Positions 34,742 to 45,824 of a stretch of DNA of 64,000 nucleotides are shown in pieces; the first letter of the stretch is position 1; the number at the start of each line of letters is the position of its first letter. Position numbers and translations under genes: made by a program. The notes under the pieces were generated by a model, which was not told the origin of the DNA, ran no database searches, and worked only from the letters and a program-made list of their open reading frames with translations. Source of the stretch: Apodospora peruviana (taxonomy: Eukaryota; Ascomycota; Sordariomycetes; Sordariales; Lasiosphaeriaceae); NCBI GenBank assembly GCA_033439685.1, contig JAUEDM010000003.1:2138001-2202000 (forward strand). The letters are read 5' to 3'.

Positions 34742-37303
34742 ATGCAGGCTCAAGCTTCAGGAACACTGACGCCGACGCGAAACCCGAGCCAGACCCCCAG
34801 CCGAGCTGCTGTCACCTCGGCCTCATCAACGCTGGCAACGCCAGGGAATCCCGCCCTCGCGGCCGCTCTGAAGGGCGCGACGCTCGCCTTCCAAGCAGGA
34901 TCCGGCCAGAAGACCATCGACGACCATAAGCCTGATTCAACAGCCCGGGGTCCCAGTTGGGCGCGAAGCCAGCCTCCATCCGATAATGGGGCGCTGCGTG
35001 CTGCTGCCCAGGCTGCTCGGGATCATTCCGGTTCGAGCCCGAGATCACCGACAAGCAGGCAAGGCGTGAGTCGGCATGGCACGGATGGGAGTGCGCAAGA
35101 GTTGGGGATCTACAACAGAGACAGGGAGCGGGATAGGGGTAGGGATAGGGAACTGGATCACGGCACTTTTGTACACCAGGTATCCCAACAGCTATCATCG
35201 CCTCTATCCGCTGGCAGCAGCCCGCTTCTGCATCCAAACGCAAGAGCCGGGACAGACGGCAAACATGCGTCTTTCATTGCTGCCACTCTGGCTGCCAGCC
35301 GGTCTGCGTCACCAAGCCCGAATCATACCGGCCAGAAATTTGCGCAATCGCCGTTTACTCCGACACAAAAACACTCTAGGGTCACCAGACGAAGAAGCTC
35401 AAGCGCCAATAGTCTTCTGACTTTGTCCCCAGCCGGCCAGGATCTTCATCCGACAGATACCTCGTCCATTCCGCCCGCGAACTCGCTGATTTCCCTCTTC
35501 GAAAGCAAGAAGGATGACATGGACCCCGTTAAGAGAAGGGGGCCAGCTCCGTTGCAGAGACCTGGACCATACCCAAAGATTCAACCACCGACTCCTCCGA
35601 GGTCTAGAAGCCCAGACCTGGAGCCGAGAAGCGAGGTGCAGCCCGCTGCAGTTTCTAAGAAGCCGAAACCGGCTACTCTTGTGGAAAATCCACCTGCAAG
35701 TCTTTCGCAGAAAATCAGCCCTGACGAAGTGGAAGGGCCAATGGTGCCTCCTCGGGTGTCCCAACCCAGGCGGAAGACATGCACGGAGGATAATGCGACT
35801 ACTAGTGCAGAGTCTCAGCCGGTAGAGAAGCTAAAGCCTAGTCCACCACCGAAATCGATATCGAAACCAGTCCTTCCAGCAGCAGAGAGACGGACAACCA
35901 AAATAACAATACCAACTAAGCTTCCAGCCACGGAAGTCGTATCGCCCCAACCCAAGAGAGTTGTCAAAACACCACAGCTTGAGGCGCCCATACTGCCTCT
36001 TAGGCGTTCGAGCACTGTCAAGTTGACAGTTTCCTCCGCGAGATCGCCCCCAGCAACCTCGCATAACATCGAGTCGAAACGGAGCCACAGAGAGCCCCAT
36101 CCAGAGTCAGAGGACCGAGCGATGCGCAGACTTTCTCAGTTGTCGGATTCGTCAGATGACTCATTTGTTTCCGCTTCATCAACCCAGTCCCCCCGAGCTG
36201 CGTCGCCGGTCAAGGACCTGGAATATTTTAACGCTAATGATGGCTCGTCCCGGAACTCACCAACACCAAGACCCCCTAGTCTCCCTGCGTGGAGCCCCTC
36301 GTCGCTTGGAGGCCCGTCGCCCTCTTTACAGACCGTATTACGACGCCCCACAGCGCCGAACGCCTCATCCCCTAACTTGGCCCTCGACTCGCTCACCAAC
36401 GCCATCGTGGCAGGAAACCTTGCATCCGCCCGCCTCGCCAACCGATCTGGGGCAAGCTCGCCCGGATGTCCACCTCCGCTCCCGGCTCCCCGTCGTCACG
36501 GAGTTAGCCCTTTACACGCGCTCCAGCCCCAGCGCACGGCCGACAGTCTACACAGCAATTATCTCCATTACCATAACGGCGGCAGGAAGTCCCCCTCCCG
36601 CCAGCACCAAAATCAACATGAGCAGCGCACAGGTATGCTGCAGACCTTGCGGGCGCCGCACACATCCGTCTCGGATGACGAGGAAGCCCGCCGCCACAAC
36701 CACCGCCACCGCAAGAAAGCGCTGGGCGGGATCAAAAAGCACGCGCACCAGGAGGGTTCGCGCCGGCGGTGGCGCGACGAGATATCTGCTCGCGAGCGGC
36801 GGCGGTATGAGGCGGTGTGGGCCAGCAATCGTGGTCTCTTCCTCAAACCCGGGTTCGCGTTCCAGCATGCCGACAACTGGCGGTCGTCGCCGTCGCCATC
36901 GCCTGCTGTTGCTAGTGGTACTGACCAAAAAAAATCGTCGATCACGCAGGTGGATCTGAGCCGCGCCTGGGACGGCCCGGAAGCGGAGTACGTGGTGAAC
37001 GTGGTCGTGCGGGACATCTGGAGCCGGAGTAGGCTGCCGCCTGACGAGCTGGCCGAGGTGTGGGATCTCGTGGATAGGAGGAAGCAAGGAGTGCTGGGTA
37101 AGGAGGAGTTTGTAGTGGGCATGTGGCTGATTGATCAGCGGCTGAGGGGCAGGAAGATCCCGGCGCGGGTGAGCGAGAGCGTCTCGGCGAGCGCGAGGGG
37201 CAATGGTATGAAGGTCCCTCTGCCTCCTGTTGCGGCGAGGGAAAAGGAGAGGCATGGCCATGGAGAGAAGAGAGGTGTGAGGAAAGGGAAGAGTATCCAT
37301 TAG
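34742..37303 (+). CDS. irs4: EH-domain protein Irs4 (increased rDNA silencing 4)
   Basis: A single 853-codon exon. Residues 1-670 are disordered and Ser/Pro/Arg-rich, containing the N-terminal AALKGATLAFQ block seen in fungal Irs4 proteins and many short PxxP-like stretches. A single C-terminal EH domain spans about 683-815 (RERRRYEAVWASNRGLFL; VNVVVRDIWSRSRLPPDELAEVWDLVD; EEFVVGMWLIDQRLRGRKIP). EH domains bind NPF peptides. In yeast Irs4 and Tax4 activate the phosphoinositide phosphatase Inp51 at the plasma membrane and influence autophagy and rDNA silencing; that is family knowledge. A basic tail ends the protein. The ATG 34742 is the first Met of the frame. Confidence 0.88.
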   Translation: MQAQASGTLTPTRNPSQTPSRAAVTSASSTLATPGNPALAAALKGATLAFQAGSGQKTIDDHKPDSTARGPSWARSQPPSDNGALRAAAQAARDHSGSSPRSPTSRQGVSRHGTDGSAQELGIYNRDRERDRGRDRELDHGTFVHQVSQQLSSPLSAGSSPLLHPNARAGTDGKHASFIAATLAASRSASPSPNHTGQKFAQSPFTPTQKHSRVTRRRSSSANSLLTLSPAGQDLHPTDTSSIPPANSLISLFESKKDDMDPVKRRGPAPLQRPGPYPKIQPPTPPRSRSPDLEPRSEVQPAAVSKKPKPATLVENPPASLSQKISPDEVEGPMVPPRVSQPRRKTCTEDNATTSAESQPVEKLKPSPPPKSISKPVLPAAERRTTKITIPTKLPATEVVSPQPKRVVKTPQLEAPILPLRRSSTVKLTVSSARSPPATSHNIESKRSHREPHPESEDRAMRRLSQLSDSSDDSFVSASSTQSPRAASPVKDLEYFNANDGSSRNSPTPRPPSLPAWSPSSLGGPSPSLQTVLRRPTAPNASSPNLALDSLTNAIVAGNLASARLANRSGASSPGCPPPLPAPRRHGVSPLHALQPQRTADSLHSNYLHYHNGGRKSPSRQHQNQHEQRTGMLQTLRAPHTSVSDDEEARRHNHRHRKKALGGIKKHAHQEGSRRRWRDEISARERRRYEAVWASNRGLFLKPGFAFQHADNWRSSPSPSPAVASGTDQKKSSITQVDLSRAWDGPEAEYVVNVVVRDIWSRSRLPPDELAEVWDLVDRRKQGVLGKEEFVVGMWLIDQRLRGRKIPARVSESVSASARGNGMKVPLPPVAAREKERHGHGEKRGVRKGKSIH

Positions 37304-38592
37304 ATTCGTGTCTGTCCAGCATTAGGCCGATCTCAGCGAGCAGGGCGGATGGATCGGAATGGCCATTGAATGGCGAGCTGATCAGCGGCGATGCGTTGCG
37401 CAGGAGCGCAAATAGATAGACAGCTCTTCGTAGGGGTTGAACATTATGTTCCCGACCTAAAAGTAGATTCAAGCGCGAGGACGGAGGCACATATCAGAGA
37501 TACCCTTTTTTTGTATATTTGTTCATAGTTGAATTGTTTTCTTGCCCATCGCTAGAGATTGGGCACAAGTGGTCATCGATCCTGTCTTGATACCATTGGG
37601 ATGACACCGCACCTGTACTGGAGTATATAAACCAGTCGACAGTTGTCGACAAATACATACGGCCATAGATGATGGAAAACTCGGGATCCCGTCCGCTCTC
37701 CCCTAGATAAACCACCAATCGCCGGACTAGTAGTTGGGTCGGTGACGACCAGCGAATCCCCGGTGCTGTATGTTTTTGTTCCCTTTTCCCCCTCCTGGGA
37801 AGCAGGCAGTCCTGTTTCTCTTTTTCTTACGGATACACCGTGTTTAATGCTGTGTTCACTTTCGATTCTATACAATGAGATCTATAGAGCACGTGTTTAA
37901 AGCATAAAAGTGTGTTTGATCTAAGGGGTTGAATGGCATGTTTACTATCCGTAATAATAGTTTATGACCTGAAGAAAAGGGGAAGTGGATAAAATGTCTG
38001 TCAGCTGTCAGCTCAGGAATCGATCCGTCATCACCTGGCTTGCGTTCCCCAAACTGCCGGTCGTTCACACGCGGCGGGATCCGTTACCCCACGAGCCGAG
38101 GCTGACGACCCCGGGACTTTGTCTGCATGACAACAGCTAATCTCACGGAGATTTGGGGAGTTGAAGGGACGACATCCTCGTGGAGAAGTACAACCTGATC
38201 ACCAGCTGTTCAGTTGATGAAGCTATAAGAAGACTAAAAGGACATTCATTGGAACTCGAAAGAGATTAAGATTCTGTAAAGGAACTTCGCGTTCTGCATT
38301 AACTAGCTAGATCAAACAAATAAACCCGCTAAACCCTCCCCCGCCCCGGAAGGAAACGAGGGGGCCAGAAAGATCAGATAATATTGCTTGGCACCCCGCA
38401 TTAACATCTTGGAGCGTGTATAAGCCCCCGACAGGCCGGCTCATCTCCAGGAACTTGTTGCTTTAGTTCCCTCCTGACTTTGGGGCTCGTTTGTCGTTCT
38501 CTCAAACATTCGGTAACTGTTTTACCTGTTCTCCTCCATCAACCTCAACACAAAAAGAAGGACACCAGCCGATATCACGAAACCAATATAAA
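37304..38592. other. 1.3-kb spacer between irs4 and the PEX11-family gene
   Basis: Downstream of irs4 and upstream of the peroxin gene. No gene is visible on either strand. A C-rich stretch around 38330-38350 sits in the likely promoter. Confidence 0.55.
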
Positions 38593-39654
38593 ATGGCCGA
38601 CGCACAAGTCGAGACCACAACGGCAACGGACATCATCGTCCCCGTCGTCGCCGACCTACCCTCGGGCGATCCAATTCCTCCATCTTCCTCTGTCGCCCTC
38701 CCGCCGAACCCCTCGAAACCAGCAGCAGCAGCAGCCAAACCACTTCCATTACGACAATTCCTCTCCGCCACCCCCTCCAACATCGATGCCTTCCTCGCCC
38801 GGCTGAACAAATGCCTGTCTACACCCTCCGGCCTCGATACGGTCTTACTCCTAGTCTGCTACACGTCCAAGTTCTCCGCCACCATCCTCGGCCACCTCGC
38901 GCGATCCGTTCTCCGCCGTTCCGCGCGCGAGTGGATTTCCCTCCTCGCGTCGGTGTCGGCCAAAACGAACACCACCGTCGTAGCAACTACCAACCTACCA
39001 GCAACAGCCTCGACCGCGGCGGCCGCGAGCGCGCTCGTCCTCGCCAAGCGGCTGAACGCGCTCTCGGAGCTTACGAGCGAGGCGCGGACCATCAGTCGTC
39101 TGTGGGCGCTGGTGGGCATGTACTTTTGGGGAAAAGGGGTATTTGCCAAGCTATTGGCGAAGAGACGGAACGGCAGCAGCACAACAACAAAAGAATTATC
39201 AGCAGAAAAGGCTGAGGAAAAGGCGGAAGAATCGACGAGACTGGAAACGATAATTAGCCTCACGCAGCTGACCCTCTGCGTGGCGCTGCAGACGCTCGAG
39301 AACGGCGCGTACCTGTCGTCCAAGGGCGTCATGGGCTGGAGCCCGGCCACGCAAGGGTGGGCGTACAAGTGGAGTGTACGGTTCTGGGCCGCGTTCGTGG
39401 GCATCGAGATTGGCAAGTTAGCTGCTGAAGGGTTCGCCAGCCCGCCGGCGGCTGGTAGTAGTAAGGCGCTATCGACGGGGGAGAAGACGGCGGAATGGAG
39501 GGGCAAGCTGGCGAGGAACCTGGCGTGGGCGCCGTTGACGCTTCATTGGAGTATCGACGGGGGACTGCCGGTGGTGAACGAGGCGGTTGTTGGGTTTTTG
39601 GGGAGTATTCCGGGCATTATTCAGATGAGGGAGTTGTGGGCTTCGACGGCCTGA
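38593..39654 (+). CDS. PEX11-family peroxin
   Basis: A single exon of 353 aa. After a Pro/Ala-rich N-terminus of about 50 residues comes the PEX11 pattern: FLSATPSNIDAFLARLNKCLSTPSGLDTVLLLVCYTSKF, then helices (ISRLWALVGMYFWGKGVFAKL) and a final region RNLAWAPLTLHWSIDGGLP that is characteristic of the fungal Pex11C-like branch. PEX11 proteins insert amphipathic helices into the peroxisomal membrane to elongate and divide the organelle. ATG 38593 was chosen over the in-frame open sequence upstream, which is Ser/Thr-rich 5' leader and not family-like. The insertion between the two halves (AEKAEEKAEE) is charged and variable. Confidence 0.85.
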   Translation: MADAQVETTTATDIIVPVVADLPSGDPIPPSSSVALPPNPSKPAAAAAKPLPLRQFLSATPSNIDAFLARLNKCLSTPSGLDTVLLLVCYTSKFSATILGHLARSVLRRSAREWISLLASVSAKTNTTVVATTNLPATASTAAAASALVLAKRLNALSELTSEARTISRLWALVGMYFWGKGVFAKLLAKRRNGSSTTTKELSAEKAEEKAEESTRLETIISLTQLTLCVALQTLENGAYLSSKGVMGWSPATQGWAYKWSVRFWAAFVGIEIGKLAAEGFASPPAAGSSKALSTGEKTAEWRGKLARNLAWAPLTLHWSIDGGLPVVNEAVVGFLGSIPGIIQMRELWASTA

Positions 39655-40495
39655 TGTATGGAATTTGGGAGGTTGGGTAGGTACACAAGGAACGACAAAT
39701 CTGAATCGGAAAAGGTTGATGGAGAGGTGGAGGAAGGAGGATTGAAATGACGAAAGGAGAGAAGAGATCAGGGCAAGGAAGAAAGCAATGATTTCCTGTC
39801 AGCGATGTTTTTTTTTTGTTTTTGATAAGTGCCAGATTCATAACATAGGTGGATGTGGTAGTTTGGTTGCTGCTGATGCTGATGTACATGTAAACAAATA
39901 TTCTGAGTTTAAAGGATTTACTTGCCCCTTTCGACGGACATTATTAACTCAACTGATTAATCACAAAGCCATTTTATTGTGTGCGGTATCATTTCATCTC
40001 ATATCACAGGTTTCCTTGCCTGCTTGCGCGAAACTTGTTTCATCGCGCAAGTCTTTCCTCTTATCCCATGTTATTTTCATTTAGCCCCTGTCCAGATGGA
40101 GGATTGCCCAATTGATTGGTATCTTGGTATATTCTTCCCCTTTGATGCATTTTCGCAACGTCTGCCATATAGTACAACCCACCAACCCCTGAATTATTTC
40201 CCCCAGGCACGCTATTCATCTCAGAGAATGCGCCGATGAGCCCCCAAGACCGTCTGTCTCCTATCCAGGTTCCATCATGGCCATGCAAAGCCATTCCATA
40301 CTCTTCACGCATCCATGCTTCCCGACCGGATCCCAATGCACGAACGACATGTCACTACCACGCCAGACCCGGCTACAACTTAGCGGACCCTTGCTCTTTT
40401 TTATGGATGTAATTATTTCTTCCTTCCTTCCATATTAGCGGTCTTCCCATCCGCTTGATGGGTGAGAACAACCAAGATAAAAAGCAAATCTCAGT
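39655..40495. other. Spacer between convergent genes
   Basis: Between the convergent 3' ends of the PEX11-family gene and the secreted-protein gene. It is mostly T-rich with no gene seen. Confidence 0.55.
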
Positions 40496-41278
40496 CTACC
40501 ACAAAATCATCACGTCAAATGCTATTGCAAACAATGATACCGGTGCTGTTAACCAGTGCGGTGAATCGACTCGTAGTTGCGCGGAACTCCTAATCGGCTC
40601 ATCGAACAAACTCCCGGCTCCAACGATAGCGGTTTTGGTGCTGCGCGGCGGTTCCGTGGTCGTCGACCCCGTGGGTTGGGACGTTCCCGTCGTCGAGTCG
40701 ATCGGCGGACCGGGTGAGAACGCAGGCGGCGGTGCGGTATCTGGAATATCCGACGCAAGGGGCGTCGGCGCAGTTGAAGTCGAACTCGACGTGGACGTGG
40801 TTTCGGTAGTGGTGGGTGCTGATGACGATGGAGTTGGACGGTCTGTTGTCGTCGTCCGCGGCGGGACGACAGTTGTGAGTGTGAGTCTTGTCAAAGTTGT
40901 GCTCTCTGACGTTGTAGTTGTACCTGCAGAAGCGGCTGGACATAACACCTCCACCAGGTTACCCAGCAATGCCTGTCCCAGTATCGTGGTCGCCGGCTCG
41001 CTCACATCTCCACAAACGGCTTGGAGCGTGTACTGGATGCGGTTGATGCCGTCGACGCAGGCCGTCGAACAGCCGGCACTCCCTTTGGTGAAGTCCCGCG
41101 CCGTGCAGCCACTTATCTGGTTGTTGTAGGCCAGGATACAGCCGAGCGGCACTTGGGTCGACGTGATGAGCATGAAGTCGGAGAGCCGAAAGGCCGAGGC
41201 CGTCGGCACCATGCACATGAAGCTGAGGCTTGCCGCCGCCGCCCTCGTCGTCCAGCGCGATCTGTCGTGATTCCCCAT
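40496..41278 (-). CDS. Secreted, probably GPI-anchored Cys/Thr-rich protein
   Basis: A single exon of 260 aa from ATG 41278. The start has a basic end and a hydrophobic core finishing in PTASA, a plausible signal peptide. The next about 80 residues hold six cysteines in a compact segment (GCILAY..SGCTARDF..AGCSTACVDG..AVCGD..VLCP). About 110 residues of Thr/Ser/Pro follow (STTLTRLTLTTVVPPRTTTT), suited to dense O-mannosylation. The C-terminus is hydrophobic (LTAPVSLFAIAFDVMIL), consistent with a GPI-addition signal. I do not recognise the Cys domain; it lacks the eight-Cys CFEM pattern. A cell-wall or surface role is inferred. A 224-codon frame on the opposite strand is a shadow of the Thr/Pro-rich composition. 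Confidence 0.72.
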   Translation of the reverse strand: MGNHDRSRWTTRAAAASLSFMCMVPTASAFRLSDFMLITSTQVPLGCILAYNNQISGCTARDFTKGSAGCSTACVDGINRIQYTLQAVCGDVSEPATTILGQALLGNLVEVLCPAASAGTTTTSESTTLTRLTLTTVVPPRTTTTDRPTPSSSAPTTTETTSTSSSTSTAPTPLASDIPDTAPPPAFSPGPPIDSTTGTSQPTGSTTTEPPRSTKTAIVGAGSLFDEPIRSSAQLRVDSPHWLTAPVSLFAIAFDVMILW

Positions 41279-43148
41279 GATCGGCTGTGGATAGCGTAAC
41301 GTCGGGGGCGAATTGTTGCCCGCCAAGCAGGGTGGGTTGGGTTTTGCAGTGAGTGAGGAGCAACCGGGTCTTTTTGCAAAAAGAATGATATGGCGGTGCC
41401 AAACTATCACATCCAGGTGACGTGGTTTGGGAGAGATTTCCTGGGTTTCCAACTCTGCCTCCTGCGCCTTCAGATCGCAGGATCAGTGGGATCAGTGGTC
41501 CGGGGAAAGCTCCCTGTGTAGCTGTCAATGTTGCGGCTCTGTATGTGTGCGTGCGGCGGAAGAGTGCTTGATGCGATACAGCCTTGCCGGAGAAGCCGAA
41601 ACGTGATGCGTATCAAAGCCGCGCAGTGACGGTGGCTCGGGTTATTCGATCGACACTGACGCTTTTGCGCATCCAAGTTCACAATTCGGGATCAATGCGG
41701 CTATGAGAGCGGTGATGCGAGCTGCGCGGGTCACCTTGTATTGTCCGAAATCCAAATAGCTGAGTGGTTGGTGGTGGGTGTCCTCACGATCCCGGGAGGG
41801 TCAGACCATGCCTTGAGACCCAGAAAAGACTGTCCCGGTCTCGTTTTAAGTGTCCTGCCGACGATGGCGGGGGGGGGGGCTGAGAATAAAAGGTAATGGC
41901 GAAGAAAGGATGATTGTGTTGCCAAATGCGTGGGCCGAAAAGAAGACCCAATCTCCAAGATGAAGAGAAAAGTTAAGGAAGGGATGGGGCGAGAAGGAGA
42001 ACAGAAGCTCAGCTCCTGGGTCGTCGTTTGTGGTCGTGCAAACAAGAAAACAAAAGACAAAAGTCTCTGCCAATGGTGTAATGTAGGCAGATAGCAAACA
42101 GAGCAACAAACAGAATGGAATATCAACAGGTCTCTGACCTGGGTCGCGAACCTGGACCTGAAAACCTGACCCGCGGTGAAGATCAAGATCCGATCGGATG
42201 ATACTTCGGGAACGGAAGGAGGAGGGAAGGGATGGAAGGAGGGCAGAGGGATATTCTATATTAGATGTTTAATGCGCTTGCGCTTGCACTTACACTTGCA
42301 CCTGCCTGTCCGTATACCTCCTGGTAACTGCCACCTTTCCCTGGTCCATCCTCAACTGTTCTTCAACGAGTCTAGCCGGGGAATTCGCCATGTTTCAATC
42401 GCATTCCAGCGAAGAAGCTGCGCGCCATCTGATAGGGACGAGCTGCGACGACATGTTCGCCCCTTGCCCCTCGGCGTGCTCATCGTGTGCTCAGCGCAGT
42501 CGAAGAATGTGCAAAAAGAATGGCCAATGGCGTAGGACGAGCCATGTTCGCGGTTGGAAACGAAACAAGTGTCGCGTTTGAGACGTCGTTGCGATACCCC
42601 TTGATGGCACCTCCCATTGGCTGCGTTGCGACGTACAATACCCCGCGCTAAGCACTTCCTTAGCACAGGGGCTCTACAGGGATTCCAAGGACGGGGCCAG
42701 GCCCAGGGGCTGGGGCTGTTTAAAGTTGCCAAGAAATGTAACCCTATACCGGTAACGAAACGACACGCTCTGTTGAGCCTCCTTTCCTTCTGTAATCGTA
42801 TGTACACCGGGTATTGCATCGTGATGTGATCTGACGGCGATACGACCAATTAGCCACGCGCCGGTAGCTAGGGTGCGCTGCTTGTTGCTAGATTCCCAAG
42901 GTAAACGTCAAATAGGGGTACGAGTCGACGACGGTATATAGGTAAAATCATGTACACATCGTCAATAAATCATAGACGCCGTTCCACAACCAAATAGGAC
43001 TCGACTATGCACCAGTGGAAGCATCCTCCTCCTTTATGTCTTGCTGAAAAGCGCACGTAGGCCCCGCAAATGTTAACATACCCTGCGGACCACGGCAAAC
43101 TCCAACATCATTCGTATTAGATATTACACCTCCTCTTTCACCTGTATA
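41279..43148. other. 1.9-kb gene-free region
   Basis: Upstream of the secreted-protein gene and downstream of the AAA ATPase. It has an 11-G run at 41869-41879. No coherent coding frame was found. Confidence 0.5.
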
Positions 43149-44559
43149 TCAGTGAACTGCTGGACTGAGACTTAGGTAGTCCTGCTTGCTTCGCGTCCGG
43201 GCCAACGCGACCCTGCCTCTGAAGGACTTCAAGTACTTGCGGAACTCTGTTTGTCTTTCCCCAGCGGCCTTGACATGGTGCATTTTAATAGCGACCATCC
43301 CCGGGTACGTCTGTGAGTCGTTGGCGGCGGCGGCGGTAACGCCGGCAGCAGGACGGCGACCATGCTGGGTGGCATATCGCTGCTCATTTCGCCAGCTGAC
43401 CTCAGCGGTAGCAGCTGTGACCTGCATCACGTTCCGGATCTGCCGCCCATTAAACTTCTCGCAGTTTGCGCACAGGTAGCTTATCGCCGCTGCGTCGAAC
43501 ATCGTGGTTCCCGTTTCTTCAAATTTCCTAGCAAACTTTCTGACGACCTTTCCCTTGGCCTCGACTGATAGGTCTTGGTACGCAATCGGACAGCTGATTC
43601 TCGAGATGAAGAAGTCGTCAATGTGTCCAGGGCGGTTCGTGGTCAGAAATAGTATCCCTTTGAAATACTCCATGGTTTTGAGGAAGATTATGGACAAACT
43701 GTTGCTCCTCACGTTCCCTTCTTTCCTCTGCTCGAGGAAAAGGTCGGCCTCGTCGATGAGAAGAATGGCATCCCATTTAGAAGCAAGACTAAACCATCTT
43801 TGGAGTTTCAATTCTATGTCCTCGTCCAACCCGATGTCTTGGGCTGTCAGACTGAGAAGAGGGCGGCATGTATCGGTCGCCACGTACTCGACAGTTAAAG
43901 TTTTGCCTGTCCTGGGTGGGCCATACAAAAGAAATACCTTGCCCTCTCCTTTTCCCGTGACAAAGTCGGCCGTGGTGAGAGTGGGATGCTCTCCGGTTGC
44001 AAGAACTGTGCGCAGGGAGGCCTTATCAGCATCAGAGACCAACACCAACTCGGAGTCGAGCTGGTTTGGCAACGGCAACGGTGGATTAGGGCTGATATTG
44101 TCGACTTCGAACACCATCCATTTCTTTGTCTTCAGGCCAAAGCCTTCGATTCTACGAGGTAAGAGGACATGATAGATCTCGCTTAATCGTTCAAAAGACT
44201 TGCTCCCTGACAGCTCAAAGGCAGCGAGATCATTAAATCGTCTGCCGCAACCGCCATCCTGGACCGGGGTTAGAAATCGAAAAGTGTTGGGACGAGGAGA
44301 GCCTTCCTCCTCTTCCACGTAGTGTTCACGATGTGCGCTAGGGTCCACGATTATCGGTCCTTTATAACCGCTTTGTGAGTGATCGCACTCCCGATACGCC
44401 GGGCATTCTTGTATGATGGAGAGATATTTTCGACCTCGGTCTTGTCGAACTGTTCAAGACAGGTGCTTGATAGATCGAATTGCGGCGTACATCTAACAGC
44501 CCACCTTGTTCATACTCGTCTGTGAGATTATTGACAGTAAGCTCTGTCAACGGTGACAT
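43149..44559 (-). CDS. AAA-family ATPase lacking the usual long N-terminal region
   Basis: Proposed exons are 44559-44505 and 44449-43149 (451 aa); the 55-nt intron ends TTGAACAG and keeps phase. The intron matters because the frame upstream of the Met at 44348 continues with family-like sequence (RGRKYLSIIQECPAYREC), so that Met is internal. The N-terminal 190 residues match the second half of the region that precedes the ATPase core in large fungal AAA proteins (LLPRRIEGFGLKTKKW). The core has Walker A GPPRTGKT, Walker B ILLIDEAD, sensor-1-like FLTTNRPGHID and FISRI. Arg replaces the usual third Gly of GPPGTGKT (codon AGG at 43913-43911), though GxxxxGKT is kept. Relatives usually exceed 600 aa with an N-terminal DUF7025-type domain, absent here. 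Function unknown; it could be a truncated copy. Confidence 0.7.
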
Positions 44560-45147
44560 AGATAGATATGCAATTAGCTAGACCAGAAACAAATGTCTCA
44601 TTGATGTCGGGTAGTAGAATGGTGATCCTGCCTCTTGTCCATCTTGTTAAGGTAATGTTAATATCCGTCTTTGCGATTGTGGCGTCGCTTGTGAAAGCAA
44701 GGAAGAACTCAAAGTGTGCCTTACCCCCAATGCACCTCAGGGCTGCTTCGCCTGCTCCCGCTGACACACTCGGTGTACGGATTAACCATAAACCATCCGG
44801 TCTTCCCTGCCAGTGCCTGCCTGCCTGGGCCATTTTGGTTTCCCGCGCATTTCGTGCATGGCCGTTGGTGGCTGCCTCCTCGGACTGGCTGCCTGAATGA
44901 TGAATCGCTCTTGGCGAACCACATTTATGTCGAGGTTGTCGGTGGTGGTGTGGGAAGCGCAGCGCAGCTCTGTTCTCTCCTCCTGCACATACCACCATTT
45001 GCGCCGGAATTATTATTCGACACATGGCTAAGATTGCTATTGGTATTACTAGTCTGGCTTTGGCATAGAAGGGTATATCCGACCTCGAAGCCCTGATTCT
45101 GAAGCTGACCGATGATGATACAAGATGTCGAGAATTGCTGATAGTAA
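44560..45147. other. Spacer between two divergent accessory loci
   Basis: A 240-codon minus-strand frame crosses this stretch but has no domain-like sequence and overlaps the ATPase start, so I do not call it. Nothing else is seen. Confidence 0.4.
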
Positions 45148-45824
45148 AACTCGAAGTGTCCCACTCCCACACAAGAGCTGGATAGCGAGACAGACAAGCG
45201 AGCATTAGCCAGCTATGCCACCAAGTCCATGATATCCAGTAAACAGGCATCCTGTGTTCGGCAACTTATCGACCGCTCACTTCATGCCCACGGCGACATC
45301 CGTATTGCAGATGCGGTTGCTGTGTGGTGGGCTGACGATTTTTCTAACATCCTGATGCTCGAAGGCCAGGACTTGGCCGAGGACACTACGGCCGCCTGTG
45401 TTCTCCTCTACTTCCTTGCTTCCTGCAACAAGATGATATACACTTTTAATGTACCAACCCCCACCACGGCAATAACACCGCTCGCTCAGTTCATCGAGAT
45501 GCTTCGCACCCTGACACAAAGCCTGTTGTCTCTGCGAGGATCCAACCACTTGATAACGAGTTGGCAATTACACTCAGCCCCGGCGAGATGGAGGGCGACG
45601 GCTCAGACTCGATTGAGACGGGTCTGCATTTTATCACGTCCCACCAAAATATCCTTCGAGATATAATCACCCATCCCGATCATCCTGTCGTGCTGATCAT
45701 CATCGATCGAATGGACCTTACCAATAATATTGACGACAAAGGACGCGGGCTTGACCCGTCTGATCCCGCTCATTCGTTTCTGGGCTCTACACGCTTTGCA
45801 ACAACTGTAATGATAGGGGTATGA
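45148..45824 (+). pseudogene. Fragment of an unrecognised NTPase-like fungal gene, frameshifted
   Basis: An open frame from 45148 (first ATG 45229) gives protein-like sequence including VRQLIDRSLHAHGDIR, AVAVWWADDFSNILMLEGQ and FIEMLRTLTQSLLSL. Near 45540 the sense continues in a different frame: LDNELAITLSPGEMEGDG, then HPDHPVVLIIIDRMDLTNN, ending at the TGA at 45822. The VVLIIIDRMD stretch looks like a Walker B strand of a NACHT/STAND-type NTPase, but no P-loop is present. Upstream in frame is a stop at 45145, with no signal for a start. I read this as the middle part of a longer gene, cut at both ends and shifted by one base. The family assignment is a guess. Confidence 0.45.

Noticed and set aside
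40455..41129. A 224-codon plus-strand frame opposite the secreted protein
   Set aside because: It is explained by the repetitive Thr/Ser/Pro codons of the minus-strand gene, which has a signal peptide and Cys domain.
44528..45250. A 240-codon minus-strand frame upstream of the AAA gene
   Set aside because: It shows no domain-like composition, overlaps the ATPase start and is opposite the plus-strand fragment.
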